From: UBA11606 sp964513285
GTDB taxonomy: Bacteria > Actinomycetota > Acidimicrobiia > Acidimicrobiales > Aldehydirespiratoraceae
NCBI GenBank assembly: GCA_964513285.1
Contig: CAZEML010000002.1
Coordinates: 5,972-69,971, forward strand
Reading direction: 5' to 3'
Length of the DNA: 64,000 bases
Below, one piece after another: positions 32,383 through 40,880 of this stretch (within the stretch, counting starts at the first letter, position 1; the number at the start of each line of letters is the position of its first letter). Below the pieces are notes generated by a model, which did not search any database, was not told the origin of the DNA, and was given only the letters and a program-made list of their open reading frames with translations. Position numbers and translations under genes: made by a program.

Positions 32383-33539
32383 GATGCCGCGCCCTGCGGG
32401 GCGCCCAACAGCCCGACGACGCACGCATTGCCGTCGACCCCCGAAGCTCCCCCGCCCATCGTCTCGAGCAAGGCGACGCGGGCATCCGGCACCTGCCGTT
32501 CGCCGGCGTCGCCACGCAACTGCCAGACCAGTTCGGCCAGCTGGGCGAGACCGGTCGCCCCGAGGGGGTGACCCCGAGACAACAGGCCCCCGCTCGGGTT
32601 GACCGGGACGGGCCCGCCGAGCCGGGTGCGTCCGGCGGCCGTGTCGCTGAGCCCCTCGCCCGGGGCGCACAGGCCGACGGCTTCGAGGGTGAGGATCTCG
32701 CCGATGGTGAACGCATCGTGCACTTCGCCGACGTCGACATCGGCGGCGGTGAGTCCCGCTTCCTCGAAGGCGGCGTCGGCCGCGGCGCGCACACACCCGA
32801 ATCCCCAGGGCTGGTCGGTCGACTGATCCCACAGCTCGCCGGACCGAAGAGCCGACGCCAACACGGGAACCTCGCCGGATGCCCCGGATGGCGTCGACAG
32901 CACGGCGGCGCCGGCGCCGTCGCTCATCGGGCAGCACTGCAGCAAGGTCAAGGCGCCGGCGATCGGACGACTGTCGAGGACCTGTTCGAGCGTAGGGGCC
33001 GTCGCGTTGAGATGGGCTCGGGGGTTGAGCGCGCCGTGGGCCTTGTTCTTGACGGCGACGTGGGCGAGTTGGGACGCATCGTGCCCCCACTGGTGGAGGT
33101 AGCGGTCGGCCTGCAGGGCGTACAAGGCCGGCATCGCGAGGCCGGCCCGCCCCTCGGGGTCGGAGGCCTCGGGAACGATCGGTCCGCGGAACACGGTCGA
33201 CAGCTGCTCGACGCCGACGGCCAACACCCGCTCGTGACGCCCGAGCCGCACGGCCTCGCGCGCCTCGTGGAAGGCCGCGGTGCCGCTCGCACACGCCGCC
33301 TCGAGTCGCAGCGTCGGCACGCCGGCGAGTCCCGCGGCCGCGACGACGCGGCTGGCGATGCCTGGCGGGCCGAAGACCGATCCGAGATAGACGGCGTCGA
33401 TGTCACCGGCGGCGACACCGGCATCGTCGAGGGCTTCGATGATCGCCTCGGCCGCGAGGTCGGTCGCCGGTTGATCGGGGAACTGACCGAACGCCGACGT
33501 GCCGACGCCAGAAACCACCACCGGACGAGGTTCAGTCAT
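32379..33539 (-). CDS. Thiolase-family protein (SCP-x / acetyl-CoA acetyltransferase type)
   Basis: 386 residues. The nucleophilic Cys lies in L-E-A-A-C-A-S-G-T (about residue 83), H-D-A-F-T corresponds to the N/H-E-A-F motif, and S-R-G-H-P-L-G-A-T-G carries the late catalytic His; the usual second Cys region near the end is C-V-V-G. It overlaps the DUF35 gene by eight bases. Thiolase plus DUF35 pairs act as thiolases or retro-aldolases (Ltp2 with ChsH2) in steroid side-chain shortening, or as acetyltransferases. The substrate is inferred from the P450 and acyl-CoA synthetase neighbours. Confidence 0.88.
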   Translation of the reverse strand: MTEPRPVVVSGVGTSAFGQFPDQPATDLAAEAIIEALDDAGVAAGDIDAVYLGSVFGPPGIASRVVAAAGLAGVPTLRLEAACASGTAAFHEAREAVRLGRHERVLAVGVEQLSTVFRGPIVPEASDPEGRAGLAMPALYALQADRYLHQWGHDASQLAHVAVKNKAHGALNPRAHLNATAPTLEQVLDSRPIAGALTLLQCCPMSDGAGAAVLSTPSGASGEVPVLASALRSGELWDQSTDQPWGFGCVRAAADAAFEEAGLTAADVDVGEVHDAFTIGEILTLEAVGLCAPGEGLSDTAAGRTRLGGPVPVNPSGGLLSRGHPLGATGLAQLAELVWQLRGDAGERQVPDARVALLETMGGGASGVDGNACVVGLLGAPQGAAS

Positions 33540-33894
33540 CGGCGATCACCCCGACCACGATGTCGCCGGCGACCGCTCCCGCGATCCGCACGCGGGTGCC
33601 CACGTCGAGCTCGGCACCGGTGTCGACGAGCGTCAGGATGCGGGGCCCGTGGTCGAGGTCGACGTAGGCGAGGGTGAAGGGTGGCTCGCGATGGTCGACG
33701 GCGAGATGGACCGCCGCCGACGCCCACACCGCGCCGTCGGGCCCGAACCGGGCCGGACGCACCGAACCCGCGCAGCGTCGGCAGCGCCGATCGATCGAGG
33801 CCGACGTGTGACCGCACGCATCGCAGCGAACGCCGACGACCCGGCCATCCTCGAGCTTCGGCCGCGGATCGGGCCCTGCTGGTGCGAGCGTCAC
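33532..33894 (-). CDS. DUF35 OB-fold / zinc-ribbon acyl-CoA-associated protein
   Basis: 120 residues. The N-terminal rubredoxin-like zinc ribbon is C-D-A-C-G-H and C-R-R-C-A-G (two CxxC). The C-terminal OB fold has V-A-G-D-I-V-V-G-V-I. DUF35 proteins partner with thiolases such as Ltp2, which cannot work without them. Here it is the first gene in an operon with a thiolase and overlaps it by eight bases. The acyl-CoA synthetase gene is divergent, about 120 bases away. Confidence 0.88.
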   Translation of the reverse strand: MTLAPAGPDPRPKLEDGRVVGVRCDACGHTSASIDRRCRRCAGSVRPARFGPDGAVWASAAVHLAVDHREPPFTLAYVDLDHGPRILTLVDTGAELDVGTRVRIAGAVAGDIVVGVIADD

Positions 33895-34016
33895 GTTCTT
33901 CCCTCGGGGCGGTGCCCGGATTCCGTCGCAGCGTTTGCGCCGGCGGATCCCCCGGTCAGAGAATCAACCACGTGGCCGGTTTCTCGTCCAGCCACCTGGT
34001 GAAGGGAATCCGAGCA

Positions 34017-35564
34017 GTGGATGTACGCGGCCTCATGCGACAGTCGGCGACGCTGAACGCAGACCGAACCGCCGTGGTGCACGGCGACCGTCGGCTCACG
34101 TTCGACGAAGCGTGGACCCGTGGTCTCCGCATGGCCAACGCGCTGCTCGCCGCCGGGCTCGAACCCGGCGACCGGGTCGGTGTGTTGGAGGACAACTCGA
34201 TCGAGGCGCAGGACTTCTTCGTCGGCGCGGCGATCGCCGGCATGGTCCGGGTGCCGCTCTACGCCCGCAATGCGCCGGACAGTCACCGCCACATGCTCGA
34301 TCACACCGGTTGCCGCGGCGTGGTCGTGAGCGACGTGCACGCGTCGGATCTCGACCCGATCCGAGATCGCCTCCCGTCGTTGCAGACCGTGATCGTGCGC
34401 GACGACGGCTACGAGGCGTGGCTGGCCGATCAGCCAGACACCGACCCGGAAGTCTCGATCGACCCGGACGACTGGTACATCATCCGACACACGGGCGGCA
34501 CCACCGGCAAACCGAAGGGCGTGGCCTACTCCCACCGATCGTGGCTCGCCGCGGGTCGAGATTGGTTCTACAACTTTCCGCCGATGCAGGCGGGCGACGC
34601 CTGCCTGCACGTCGGCCCCATCTCCCATGGCTCGGGGTACCTGTACACCCCGACCTGGCTCAGTGGCGGCACCAATGTCCTGCTCGACCGATTCGACGTC
34701 GAGGAGACGCTCGAGGTCATGGAGTCCGAGCGGATCGCCTACATGTTCGCCGTCCCCGCGATGCTCAACGCGCTCGCCCGCCATCCGAGCGCACGCGACC
34801 GGGACTGGTCCCACCTGAAGGTCATCCAGATCGGCGGCGCCCCGATCGCCGACGACACCGCCCTCGTCGCCCGCGACGTCTTCGGGATGGTGCTCTACCA
34901 GGGCTACGGACAGACCGAAGCGCTGCCCGTCTGCATGATGGGACCCGAAGAGTGGTTCTCGAGCGTCGAGGGCTCCAACCCCCTCCGTTCGGCCGGCCGC
35001 GCCCTCCCCTTCGCCTATCTGCAGATCCGCGACCCCGACGACAGCGAGGTCGAACTGCCGCTCGGCGACGAGGGCGAGATCGCGATCCGTTGCGACGGCC
35101 AGATGCTCGGCTTCTGGGAGAACCCCGAGGCGACCGCGGAGCGAATGTCGAGCGATGGCTTCGTGCTCACCGGCGACATCGGTCGGCTCGATGCCAACGG
35201 CTATCTCTACGTGCTCGACCGCAAGGACGACATGATCATCTCCGGCGGCTACAACATCTGGCCGGCGGAGCTCGAGAACGTCATCCTCGACCACCCGGAC
35301 GTGATCGAAGCGGCCGTGTTCGCGGCGCCCGATGAACGGTGGGGCGAGACGCCGGTGGCCGTGTGTGTCGTCGGCGAGGGCGCGGCGGTCAGGGCGGACG
35401 AGGTCATCGCCCTCTGTGCCGACCAGCTCGGCTCCTACAAGAAGCCGTCCCGCGTCGAGATCACCACCGCGCCGCTGCCCAAGAGCCCGGTCGGCAAGAT
35501 CCAGCGCAAGGTCCTTCGCGAGCCGTACTGGGCCGACCACGATCGCCGCGTCGGGGGCAACTGA
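34017..35564 (+). CDS. AMP-dependent acyl-CoA synthetase/ligase
   Basis: 515 residues from the GTG at 34017, chosen because GAAGGGA lies nine bases before it (a GTG at 33999 is in frame). It contains the P-loop H-T-G-G-T-T-G-K-P-K-G, Y-G-Q-T-E, G-D-I-G-R-L and the C-terminal catalytic Lys in S-P-V-G-K-I-Q-R-K. It activates a carboxylic acid to its CoA thioester using ATP. Being divergent from the DUF35-thiolase-P450 operon, it likely feeds the same pathway, perhaps a sterol or terpenoid acid. Confidence 0.9.
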   Translation: MDVRGLMRQSATLNADRTAVVHGDRRLTFDEAWTRGLRMANALLAAGLEPGDRVGVLEDNSIEAQDFFVGAAIAGMVRVPLYARNAPDSHRHMLDHTGCRGVVVSDVHASDLDPIRDRLPSLQTVIVRDDGYEAWLADQPDTDPEVSIDPDDWYIIRHTGGTTGKPKGVAYSHRSWLAAGRDWFYNFPPMQAGDACLHVGPISHGSGYLYTPTWLSGGTNVLLDRFDVEETLEVMESERIAYMFAVPAMLNALARHPSARDRDWSHLKVIQIGGAPIADDTALVARDVFGMVLYQGYGQTEALPVCMMGPEEWFSSVEGSNPLRSAGRALPFAYLQIRDPDDSEVELPLGDEGEIAIRCDGQMLGFWENPEATAERMSSDGFVLTGDIGRLDANGYLYVLDRKDDMIISGGYNIWPAELENVILDHPDVIEAAVFAAPDERWGETPVAVCVVGEGAAVRADEVIALCADQLGSYKKPSRVEITTAPLPKSPVGKIQRKVLREPYWADHDRRVGGN

Positions 35565-35578
35565 CCCCGACGGGGCGG

Positions 35579-36454
35579 CTAGGCCCCCCCGTCGAGCACG
35601 GAGAGATCCTCGGTCACCAACTCGAGCAGCTCACCCTCGCTCTTCCCGCCGAAGATGTCGCCCCACGGGACGGCCTCGCTGACCAACTCAGCGACGACCA
35701 CGATGCGATCGCGAGACGTGAACTCGGGATGGCACGACGTCAGGGTGAGTCGAGCATCGCCGAAGTCGCCGACGACCCACGTGTCGTCGGGGTCGACCAC
35801 GACATGGCCCCCGTCCACCCGATTGACGTCGGCGAGCCGATCGCCGAAGGCCTCGGCCGGGTCGAGCACGACATAGGTGAAGAGTCCGTCCGCGGAGTAC
35901 ACGGTGACCTCGTCGCCGGGTTGCAGCTCGTCGACCCGTCCGAACGGAGCGCCATACGTCGTTCGATGGCCGGCGATGGCGGCGTTGCCGTCGAACCCGG
36001 GCGGCACGGTGCTGCCGTAGTGCCCCGGCCCGGCGCGAAGCGACTCGACGTCGACATCGCGCATCACGAACTTGTCGACATCGATCGCCGGGATCGACAG
36101 GCGCGCCAGCGCCTGACCGTCGTCGGGGAACTGCAGGCCGGCGACCTTGGGGTCCGCCCCGCCCGGAAGAAGATCGACCACGGGCTCGAGCAGCGGGCGA
36201 TCATCGGGGGCCGCGGCCGGCTCAACCTCGACGTCACGAGGGGCTGCGGCATCGGTCGCCGCTGCCTCCTCGGCGGCCGCGGCATCGAAGGCCGCCTGGA
36301 GGTCGGCCTGGGCGTCGCGCTCGACGCCGTTGGTCCCCCAGATTTCGTAGGCCGCATAGGCGACCAGGGCGCACGCCGCCAGCGCACACCCGAGACCGAG
36401 CGCGATCGCGGTTCGGCCCGCCAACCGCCGACGGGCCGAACCGCGCTCGGTCAC
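35579..36454 (-). CDS. Sortase (class E-like)
   Basis: 291 residues from a GTG that overlaps the stop of the LPXTG gene. An N-terminal membrane anchor (L-G-L-G-C-A-L-A-A-C) and an Ala/Glu-rich linker lead to the sortase beta barrel with A-G-H-R-T-T-Y-G (His), L-T-S-C-H-P (Cys) and S-R-D-R (Arg), a complete catalytic triad. It cleaves a sorting motif and links the protein to the cell wall. The substrate is almost certainly the adjacent LPNTG protein. Class E enzymes usually prefer LAXTG, so the class or the specificity may be atypical. Confidence 0.88.
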   Translation of the reverse strand: MTERGSARRRLAGRTAIALGLGCALAACALVAYAAYEIWGTNGVERDAQADLQAAFDAAAAEEAAATDAAAPRDVEVEPAAAPDDRPLLEPVVDLLPGGADPKVAGLQFPDDGQALARLSIPAIDVDKFVMRDVDVESLRAGPGHYGSTVPPGFDGNAAIAGHRTTYGAPFGRVDELQPGDEVTVYSADGLFTYVVLDPAEAFGDRLADVNRVDGGHVVVDPDDTWVVGDFGDARLTLTSCHPEFTSRDRIVVVAELVSEAVPWGDIFGGKSEGELLELVTEDLSVLDGGA

Positions 36455-36942
36455 ACTCGCTGGAGCTTGCGACCGCCGACCACGAAGGCGCCCGCGGCAG
36501 CGAACAGCACCATGGCGCCGACGAGCAGCGCCTGGGTGTTGCCGCCGGTGTTCGGCAGCTCCTCGTCGGCCTGGGCGACCTCACCGATGGTGATGACGAA
36601 GGTGGCGACCTCGGTCTGGTCGGCGCTGCCGGCCACGATCAACAGCCCCTCGGCGGGAACGTCGTAGGTGACGTCGAGGGACCAGTCCCCCGCGGTGTAC
36701 GGCGTCAGGTTGGTGAGATCGCAGGAATCCTCGGCCAGCTGGGCCGGATCGCCATTGGCGCCCGGACACGGCAGCAAGAAGCCGTCCTGGGCGAACCCGG
36801 TGCCCGAGACGGTGATGTCCGCCGAGCCAGCTTCTGCGACCGACGCCGGGTCGGCGGAGATCGATGCCCCCTGGGCCGAGGCCGGAGCCACGAGCGCCAG
36901 GGTCAGGCCCAGAGCCGCTCCGATGATCAGCAGTTTCTTCAT
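36451..36942 (-). CDS. LPXTG-anchored surface protein, sortase substrate
   Basis: 163 residues. A Sec signal peptide (M-K-K-L-L, hydrophobic run, A-S-A-Q) is followed by a single Ig-like beta domain (V-A-E-A-G-S-A-D-I-T-V-S-G-T-G-F) with one Cys pair. It ends with the sorting signal E-L-P-N-T-G-G, a hydrophobic helix and the basic tail G-R-K-L-Q-R-V. GTGA overlap with the sortase gene indicates a dedicated pair. The function at the surface is unknown. Two palindromes lie in its leader and promoter region. Confidence 0.88.
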   Translation of the reverse strand: MKKLLIIGAALGLTLALVAPASAQGASISADPASVAEAGSADITVSGTGFAQDGFLLPCPGANGDPAQLAEDSCDLTNLTPYTAGDWSLDVTYDVPAEGLLIVAGSADQTEVATFVITIGEVAQADEELPNTGGNTQALLVGAMVLFAAAGAFVVGGRKLQRV

Positions 36943-36965
36943 GAGTGGTGGTGTCCCCCCTGTAC

Positions 36966-37017
36966 GTGTCGGCGGTGCCGACACCCTCCAACGACGCAAA
37001 TCTGACGTCGCGTCAGA
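36966..37017. promoter_or_regulatory. Two perfect inverted repeats between the LPXTG and Tat-protein genes
   Basis: GTGTCGGC-GGT-GCCGACAC (36966-36984) and TCTGACG-TCG-CGTCAGA (37001-37017) lie in the 173-base divergent spacer, 24 and 59 bases before the LPXTG start. The first may fold in the mRNA leader; the second looks like a regulator site. No regulator gene adjoins them. Confidence 0.55.
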
Positions 37018-37115
37018 AAGTGTGACACAACGCGGCCGACGCTGCCCAAAACCCCGTCATCACAAGGTGAACAGCTTTCACTAAGCCGCACCCGCCGCGG
37101 TGCCGATAGAAGATC

Positions 37116-37892
37116 GTGCGAGATGCGAAGTTGGAACCGGACCTTCGGGGCCGGCGCGATCTGCTCAAGAAGGGCGCGCTCACGACCGGGGTGATCTGGT
37201 CGGCGCCGGCGATCCTCAGCCTCGACCCGGTCGCGGCTGCCGCTGGTTCGACCCCGAACTCCTACACCTACTGCTTCGATGACGGCACGACCGAAGGCTG
37301 GACGATCGACAACACCGCGGGTGCCGGCAACGGGCTCTGGAACGTCAACAACGGCCGCTCGGTCAGCCCCAGCTTCTCGCTGCACTACGGCACCGGCGTC
37401 GGGGGCACGTACCAGACGGGCAACAGCCGCAACGCCGGCACGGTCACCAGTCCCTCGGTGACCATTCCGACCGTCGGCGCGGTGCTGCTCGAGTTCGAGG
37501 TGTGGCGCAACGTCGAGGTCTACGGCAGTGGCACGTGGGACGAGTTCTCGGTGTCGATCCTCCCGTCGGGTGACACGCTCTACGCCCGCTCTCGCGACGG
37601 CGGCACCGGAGGGGCCTTCGAGAGCGTCTCGATCGACCTCGCGGCGTACGCCGGCGACACCGTTCAGATCGTGTTGGCGTTCGACACCGGCGACGGCGCG
37701 TTCAACAACTTCGAGGGCATCTACCTCGACAACATCACCGTTCCGGGGGCCAGCGCTCCCGTCGGTGGACTCGGCGGCCTCGGCGCGTTCGGCGCCTTTG
37801 CCTTCACCCCGCTCAACGCACCCCAGGCGGAGGGCTGGATGCCGGATCGGCCCCAGCCGAGCCAGGCGGAGATCGACGCCCGCGGCGGCTGA
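37116..37892 (+). CDS. Tat-exported protein with beta-sandwich (choice-of-anchor-like) domain
   Basis: 258 residues from a GTG at 37116. The N-terminus has a twin-arginine motif (R-R-D-L-L-K-K-G) followed by a hydrophobic stretch ending A-A-A-A-G. The mature part is one beta-sandwich with C-F-D-D-G-T-T-E-G-W, W-D-E-F-S-V-S-I and G-I-Y-L-D-N-I-T-V, resembling MAM- or choice-of-anchor-type adhesion domains. The C-terminus is Gly/Pro-rich with no sorting signal. It is divergent from the LPXTG/sortase pair; a shared role at the cell surface is possible. Confidence 0.72.
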   Translation: MRDAKLEPDLRGRRDLLKKGALTTGVIWSAPAILSLDPVAAAAGSTPNSYTYCFDDGTTEGWTIDNTAGAGNGLWNVNNGRSVSPSFSLHYGTGVGGTYQTGNSRNAGTVTSPSVTIPTVGAVLLEFEVWRNVEVYGSGTWDEFSVSILPSGDTLYARSRDGGTGGAFESVSIDLAAYAGDTVQIVLAFDTGDGAFNNFEGIYLDNITVPGASAPVGGLGGLGAFGAFAFTPLNAPQAEGWMPDRPQPSQAEIDARGG

Positions 37893-37897
37893 CCCGA

Positions 37898-38395
37898 CTA
37901 CGAGCCGATGTCCCGCAAGCGCGGGACCAGCTTCGACAGTCCGTCGGTGATGGCGGCGATCTCGCCGGCGCCGAGCTGGTCACCGGTCAACTCGACCATC
38001 ACCTCGGCGACGGTACTGATCGTCTCGTCCGCCTGCTCGACCCCGGCCGGAGTCAGGTGCAGCGTCACGCTGCGCCGATCGGTCGGGTGTGGCCGGCGTT
38101 CGAGGAGCCCCTTGGCCTCGACCTGATCGATGCGCTTGGTGATGCCCGCCGACGTGAGGTTGAGCTGGGCGCGTAGGTCGGCCGGCGTGGTCGGGAGATC
38201 CCCGCGCACCCGAGTCGCCATCAGGACCTCGGCCTCCCCGAGCGGAAGGCCGACCCGTCCGTCCAGCTCGGCGGTGAGCAGGTCGGTCAGCAGGCTGCCG
38301 ACCTGCCAGATCAGCGAGGTCATCGCCATCACCGGGGCGGCATCGGCCCGACCGAGGCGGGTCGCGTGGGCAGCGGCGTTGGGCGTCGGCTCCAT
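37898..38395 (-). CDS. MarR-family transcriptional regulator
   Basis: 165 residues. The winged helix reads L-T-S-A-G-I-T-K-R-I-D-Q-V-E-A-K-G-L-L-E-R-R-P-H-P-T-D-R-R-S-V (recognition helix, then the D-x-R wing). It is divergent from a small membrane protein gene, and the 104-base spacer holds two perfect palindromes, so it probably represses both itself and that gene. Confidence 0.88.
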   Translation of the reverse strand: MEPTPNAAAHATRLGRADAAPVMAMTSLIWQVGSLLTDLLTAELDGRVGLPLGEAEVLMATRVRGDLPTTPADLRAQLNLTSAGITKRIDQVEAKGLLERRPHPTDRRSVTLHLTPAGVEQADETISTVAEVMVELTGDQLGAGEIAAITDGLSKLVPRLRDIGS

Positions 38396-38438
38396 CGGCG
38401 CAGCGTACCGCATCTGTGTTTCCAGATACAGAGTTGCC

Positions 38439-38476
38439 AGAGAGATATCTCTCTCCATACAATGTAGCCAGCTACA
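38439..38476. promoter_or_regulatory. Two palindromic operator candidates between the MarR and membrane-protein genes
   Basis: AGAGAGATATCTCTCT (38439-38454) is a perfect 16-base palindrome and TGTAGC-CA-GCTACA (38463-38476) is a perfect six-base inverted repeat. Both lie in an unusually A/T-rich spacer for this DNA. The first has the size and symmetry of a MarR site. Confidence 0.6.
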
Positions 38477-38499
38477 CATCTTGGAAAGGAAGCCCACTC

Positions 38500-38904
38500 A
38501 TGACCATCCCCGTACCCCGCTTCGTCACCGCCATCACGATCGTGTTCGCCGCCGCGATCCCGACCGTCGTCGGCCTGATCAGCTACGTGGGCCCCGAGAA
38601 TGCGCCCCTCTTCGTCGATGGGGCCAACGACCTGACCTTGTCGTGGGGCGCGCGATCGTTGGGGCTCGCCATCGCAGGCTGGATGGCCGTCGCCGTCATC
38701 CGCGACGCCCGCGGCTACGTCGTCGCCCTCGCCGCCAACGCCACCCGCGAGGTCCTCGACCTGATCGATCTGCTGTTCCGGATCGACGATCCCAGCACCG
38801 GCCTCTACGTGATGCTGCCGATGTCGTCGACCTCGCTCGTCGTCGCCCTCGGGTTCAGCATGCGAGCGGTCGCCCGCCACCGCCAGGCGCAGGTCGCGGC
38901 GTAA
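38500..38904 (+). CDS. Small four-helix membrane protein, MarR-linked, function unknown
   Basis: 134 residues from the ATG at 38500, with AAGGA upstream. About four hydrophobic helices are seen (A-I-T-I-V-F-A-A-A-I, L-G-L-A-I-A-G-W-M-A-V-A, L-Y-V-M-L-P-M, L-V-V-A-L-G-F-S). Divergence from a MarR gene suggests induction by a small molecule. No family recognised. Confidence 0.65.
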   Translation: MTIPVPRFVTAITIVFAAAIPTVVGLISYVGPENAPLFVDGANDLTLSWGARSLGLAIAGWMAVAVIRDARGYVVALAANATREVLDLIDLLFRIDDPSTGLYVMLPMSSTSLVVALGFSMRAVARHRQAQVAA

Positions 38905-38924
38905 ACCCCGCGACGTGCGGGTGG

Positions 38925-40880
38925 CTAGCGCGCGACCACCGACTCGGCGTCGAGATCGCGGATCGTCTGCTCCACCCAACACGCTCGAAGCAGCGCGACG
39001 CTGGGCGTTGGTGCGTTGCGGATGGTGGTGGCCAAGACCGGGAGGCCCCAGCTCTCAGCGGTCGTGGCGAGAGCCTCGATGCGACCTTGCCGACTCGGCC
39101 GCTGGCCGCCGTCAGCCGCGGCGACGAGCTGGGCAGAAAGCCGATCGAGGGGCCGACCGTCATCGAGCGCAAGGGCCCCAGGCGGCGTCGAGGCCTCGAT
39201 GGGGTGAGGGGCTTGATCGCCCCCATCGGCGAGGTTGACCAGCCGGCCGTCGACCATCATCGAAATCGGCCAGAGGTCGAGGCGTTCGTGGCTCATGCGC
39301 AACCGGCCGACCACGAAGTCCGGTTCGGCGCTAGCTGCGATCTGTTCGAAGGTCGCGCTGGTCATCGCAGCGGAAGCGCGGAACGAGAGGCCGACCACGA
39401 TCGGCTGGGCGGCCGCCCGAATCGTCCACTCGGTGCGCTGGGTGACGGGATCGAATCCGACAGGGCGTACCTCGTCGTCGACCGACAGCACCACCCACGG
39501 CGGCATGACCCGCCCGAGCAGCCGACTCGCGGTTCGAGGGGTGTCGCCGGTCCAGGCGAGACGGCTGAGATCATCGGCGGTGACCGAGCCGCGCGGGGTG
39601 GCGCTCGTACGATCGGTTCCTGACAGCCGGAGGTCGGGGTTGGCGAGTGCGTTGGTGAGCGTGACGTGGCGGCCCGTGAGGGCCTCGAACGAACCGATGC
39701 CCGTCCACCCGGGGGTGCTCGCGAGCGGTCGACCGTTGGCGATGCGGGGACGGGTGGCCGAGTAGATGCGGTCATGTCGTTGGGCGAACACCGCGGTCGT
39801 CCCCGCGAACCGCTGATCGCCCCACGAGTAGTGGCCGAGACCCTGCAGCTCGAGCTGGCCGACCGATTCGTACCGGGATCTGGCCGATCCGAGAAGTCCA
39901 TCGGGGAGAACATCTCCCTGTGCGAGGCGGGTCTCGATCGCCTCGGCGACGACGGCGATCTCCGCAAGGCGCTCGAGCAGGATGCCGGTGTCGGCCTCGG
40001 TGGAGCGTGCGATGAGCGCATCGACCTGGTCGGCCGCGGTCTCCGCGAGCCGGGCGAGGCGGTACAGCTTCACCCCTCTCGCCGACGAGGCAAGCGTGTC
40101 CAGGCGCTCACGTTCGCCGTCACCCACGTGAAGGAGCCCGATGTTGATGAGGTCGCTGGCGACCCGCGTGGCTCGACCGCTCACCGCCCTCCTCTCGGCC
40201 ACGAGCTCGGTGGGACGCGCCGAGGAAGCCACCACAGGCGCCGCCTCTCGACCGGCTGCCTGCCACACCGTCAGCACCGCGAGGGCGACGATTCGGCGAT
40301 CGTGACGCCCCGACGGCTTGACGATGGCGTCGTCCAGGGACTCACCGAGAAACCGAACATGGCCGTGTGGAGGTGGAAGTTGCACGCTCAGGTTCGTGCC
40401 CGTGCTGATCGTGACCGATGACGGGTCGAGCGAGGCGAGCCGTTCGTCAGCCCACCGCCGGTCCGTCGTACGGGCCCACGTGTCGAGATCGAGGCCGGTC
40501 AGGGCGGCGATCGCAGCCTCGATCTCGGAACCGGCGGTGGCGTCCGCGGTGGCTGAGCCGGCTGGCGTATCAGCGCTGATCGATGGCTCCGCGGTCCGAT
40601 CCCGCAGGAACATGATCGCGGCCAGCACGTGCTGACACACCCCGGCGGTCGCACAACGACAGGTCGCTTGGGTGAGCGGTTCGGACCAGGCGAACGCCAC
40701 CGTCGCGTCTCCCAGCGCGACCTGGAGGAAGTCATGCTCCTCCGCGCAGCGCGGCTCGGTCCCGACCAGCTTCCGGGCCCGACGGACCAAGCCGCGGCTC
40801 GTGAGGTGCTCGAGGGTCTCGTCGTCGAAGCGTTGGGCCTGGTTCACCAGGTCAGCTGAACGTTCCGTCAGCGCACTCAT
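38925..40880 (-). CDS. SWIM zinc-finger protein (YehQ-like), last gene of MoxR/VWA operon
   Basis: 651 residues from the ATG at 40880, which overlaps the VWA stop. A SWIM domain near the N-terminus is shown by C-R-C-A-T-A-G-V-C-Q-H-V (CxC...CxH, about residues 73-84). The rest is a large region of helices and strands with no recognised domain. SWIM domains bind DNA or proteins. The position, as the last gene after DUF4132, MoxR, DUF5682 and VWA genes, matches E. coli yehQ. Function unknown. Confidence 0.82.
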   Translation of the reverse strand: MSALTERSADLVNQAQRFDDETLEHLTSRGLVRRARKLVGTEPRCAEEHDFLQVALGDATVAFAWSEPLTQATCRCATAGVCQHVLAAIMFLRDRTAEPSISADTPAGSATADATAGSEIEAAIAALTGLDLDTWARTTDRRWADERLASLDPSSVTISTGTNLSVQLPPPHGHVRFLGESLDDAIVKPSGRHDRRIVALAVLTVWQAAGREAAPVVASSARPTELVAERRAVSGRATRVASDLINIGLLHVGDGERERLDTLASSARGVKLYRLARLAETAADQVDALIARSTEADTGILLERLAEIAVVAEAIETRLAQGDVLPDGLLGSARSRYESVGQLELQGLGHYSWGDQRFAGTTAVFAQRHDRIYSATRPRIANGRPLASTPGWTGIGSFEALTGRHVTLTNALANPDLRLSGTDRTSATPRGSVTADDLSRLAWTGDTPRTASRLLGRVMPPWVVLSVDDEVRPVGFDPVTQRTEWTIRAAAQPIVVGLSFRASAAMTSATFEQIAASAEPDFVVGRLRMSHERLDLWPISMMVDGRLVNLADGGDQAPHPIEASTPPGALALDDGRPLDRLSAQLVAAADGGQRPSRQGRIEALATTAESWGLPVLATTIRNAPTPSVALLRACWVEQTIRDLDAESVVAR

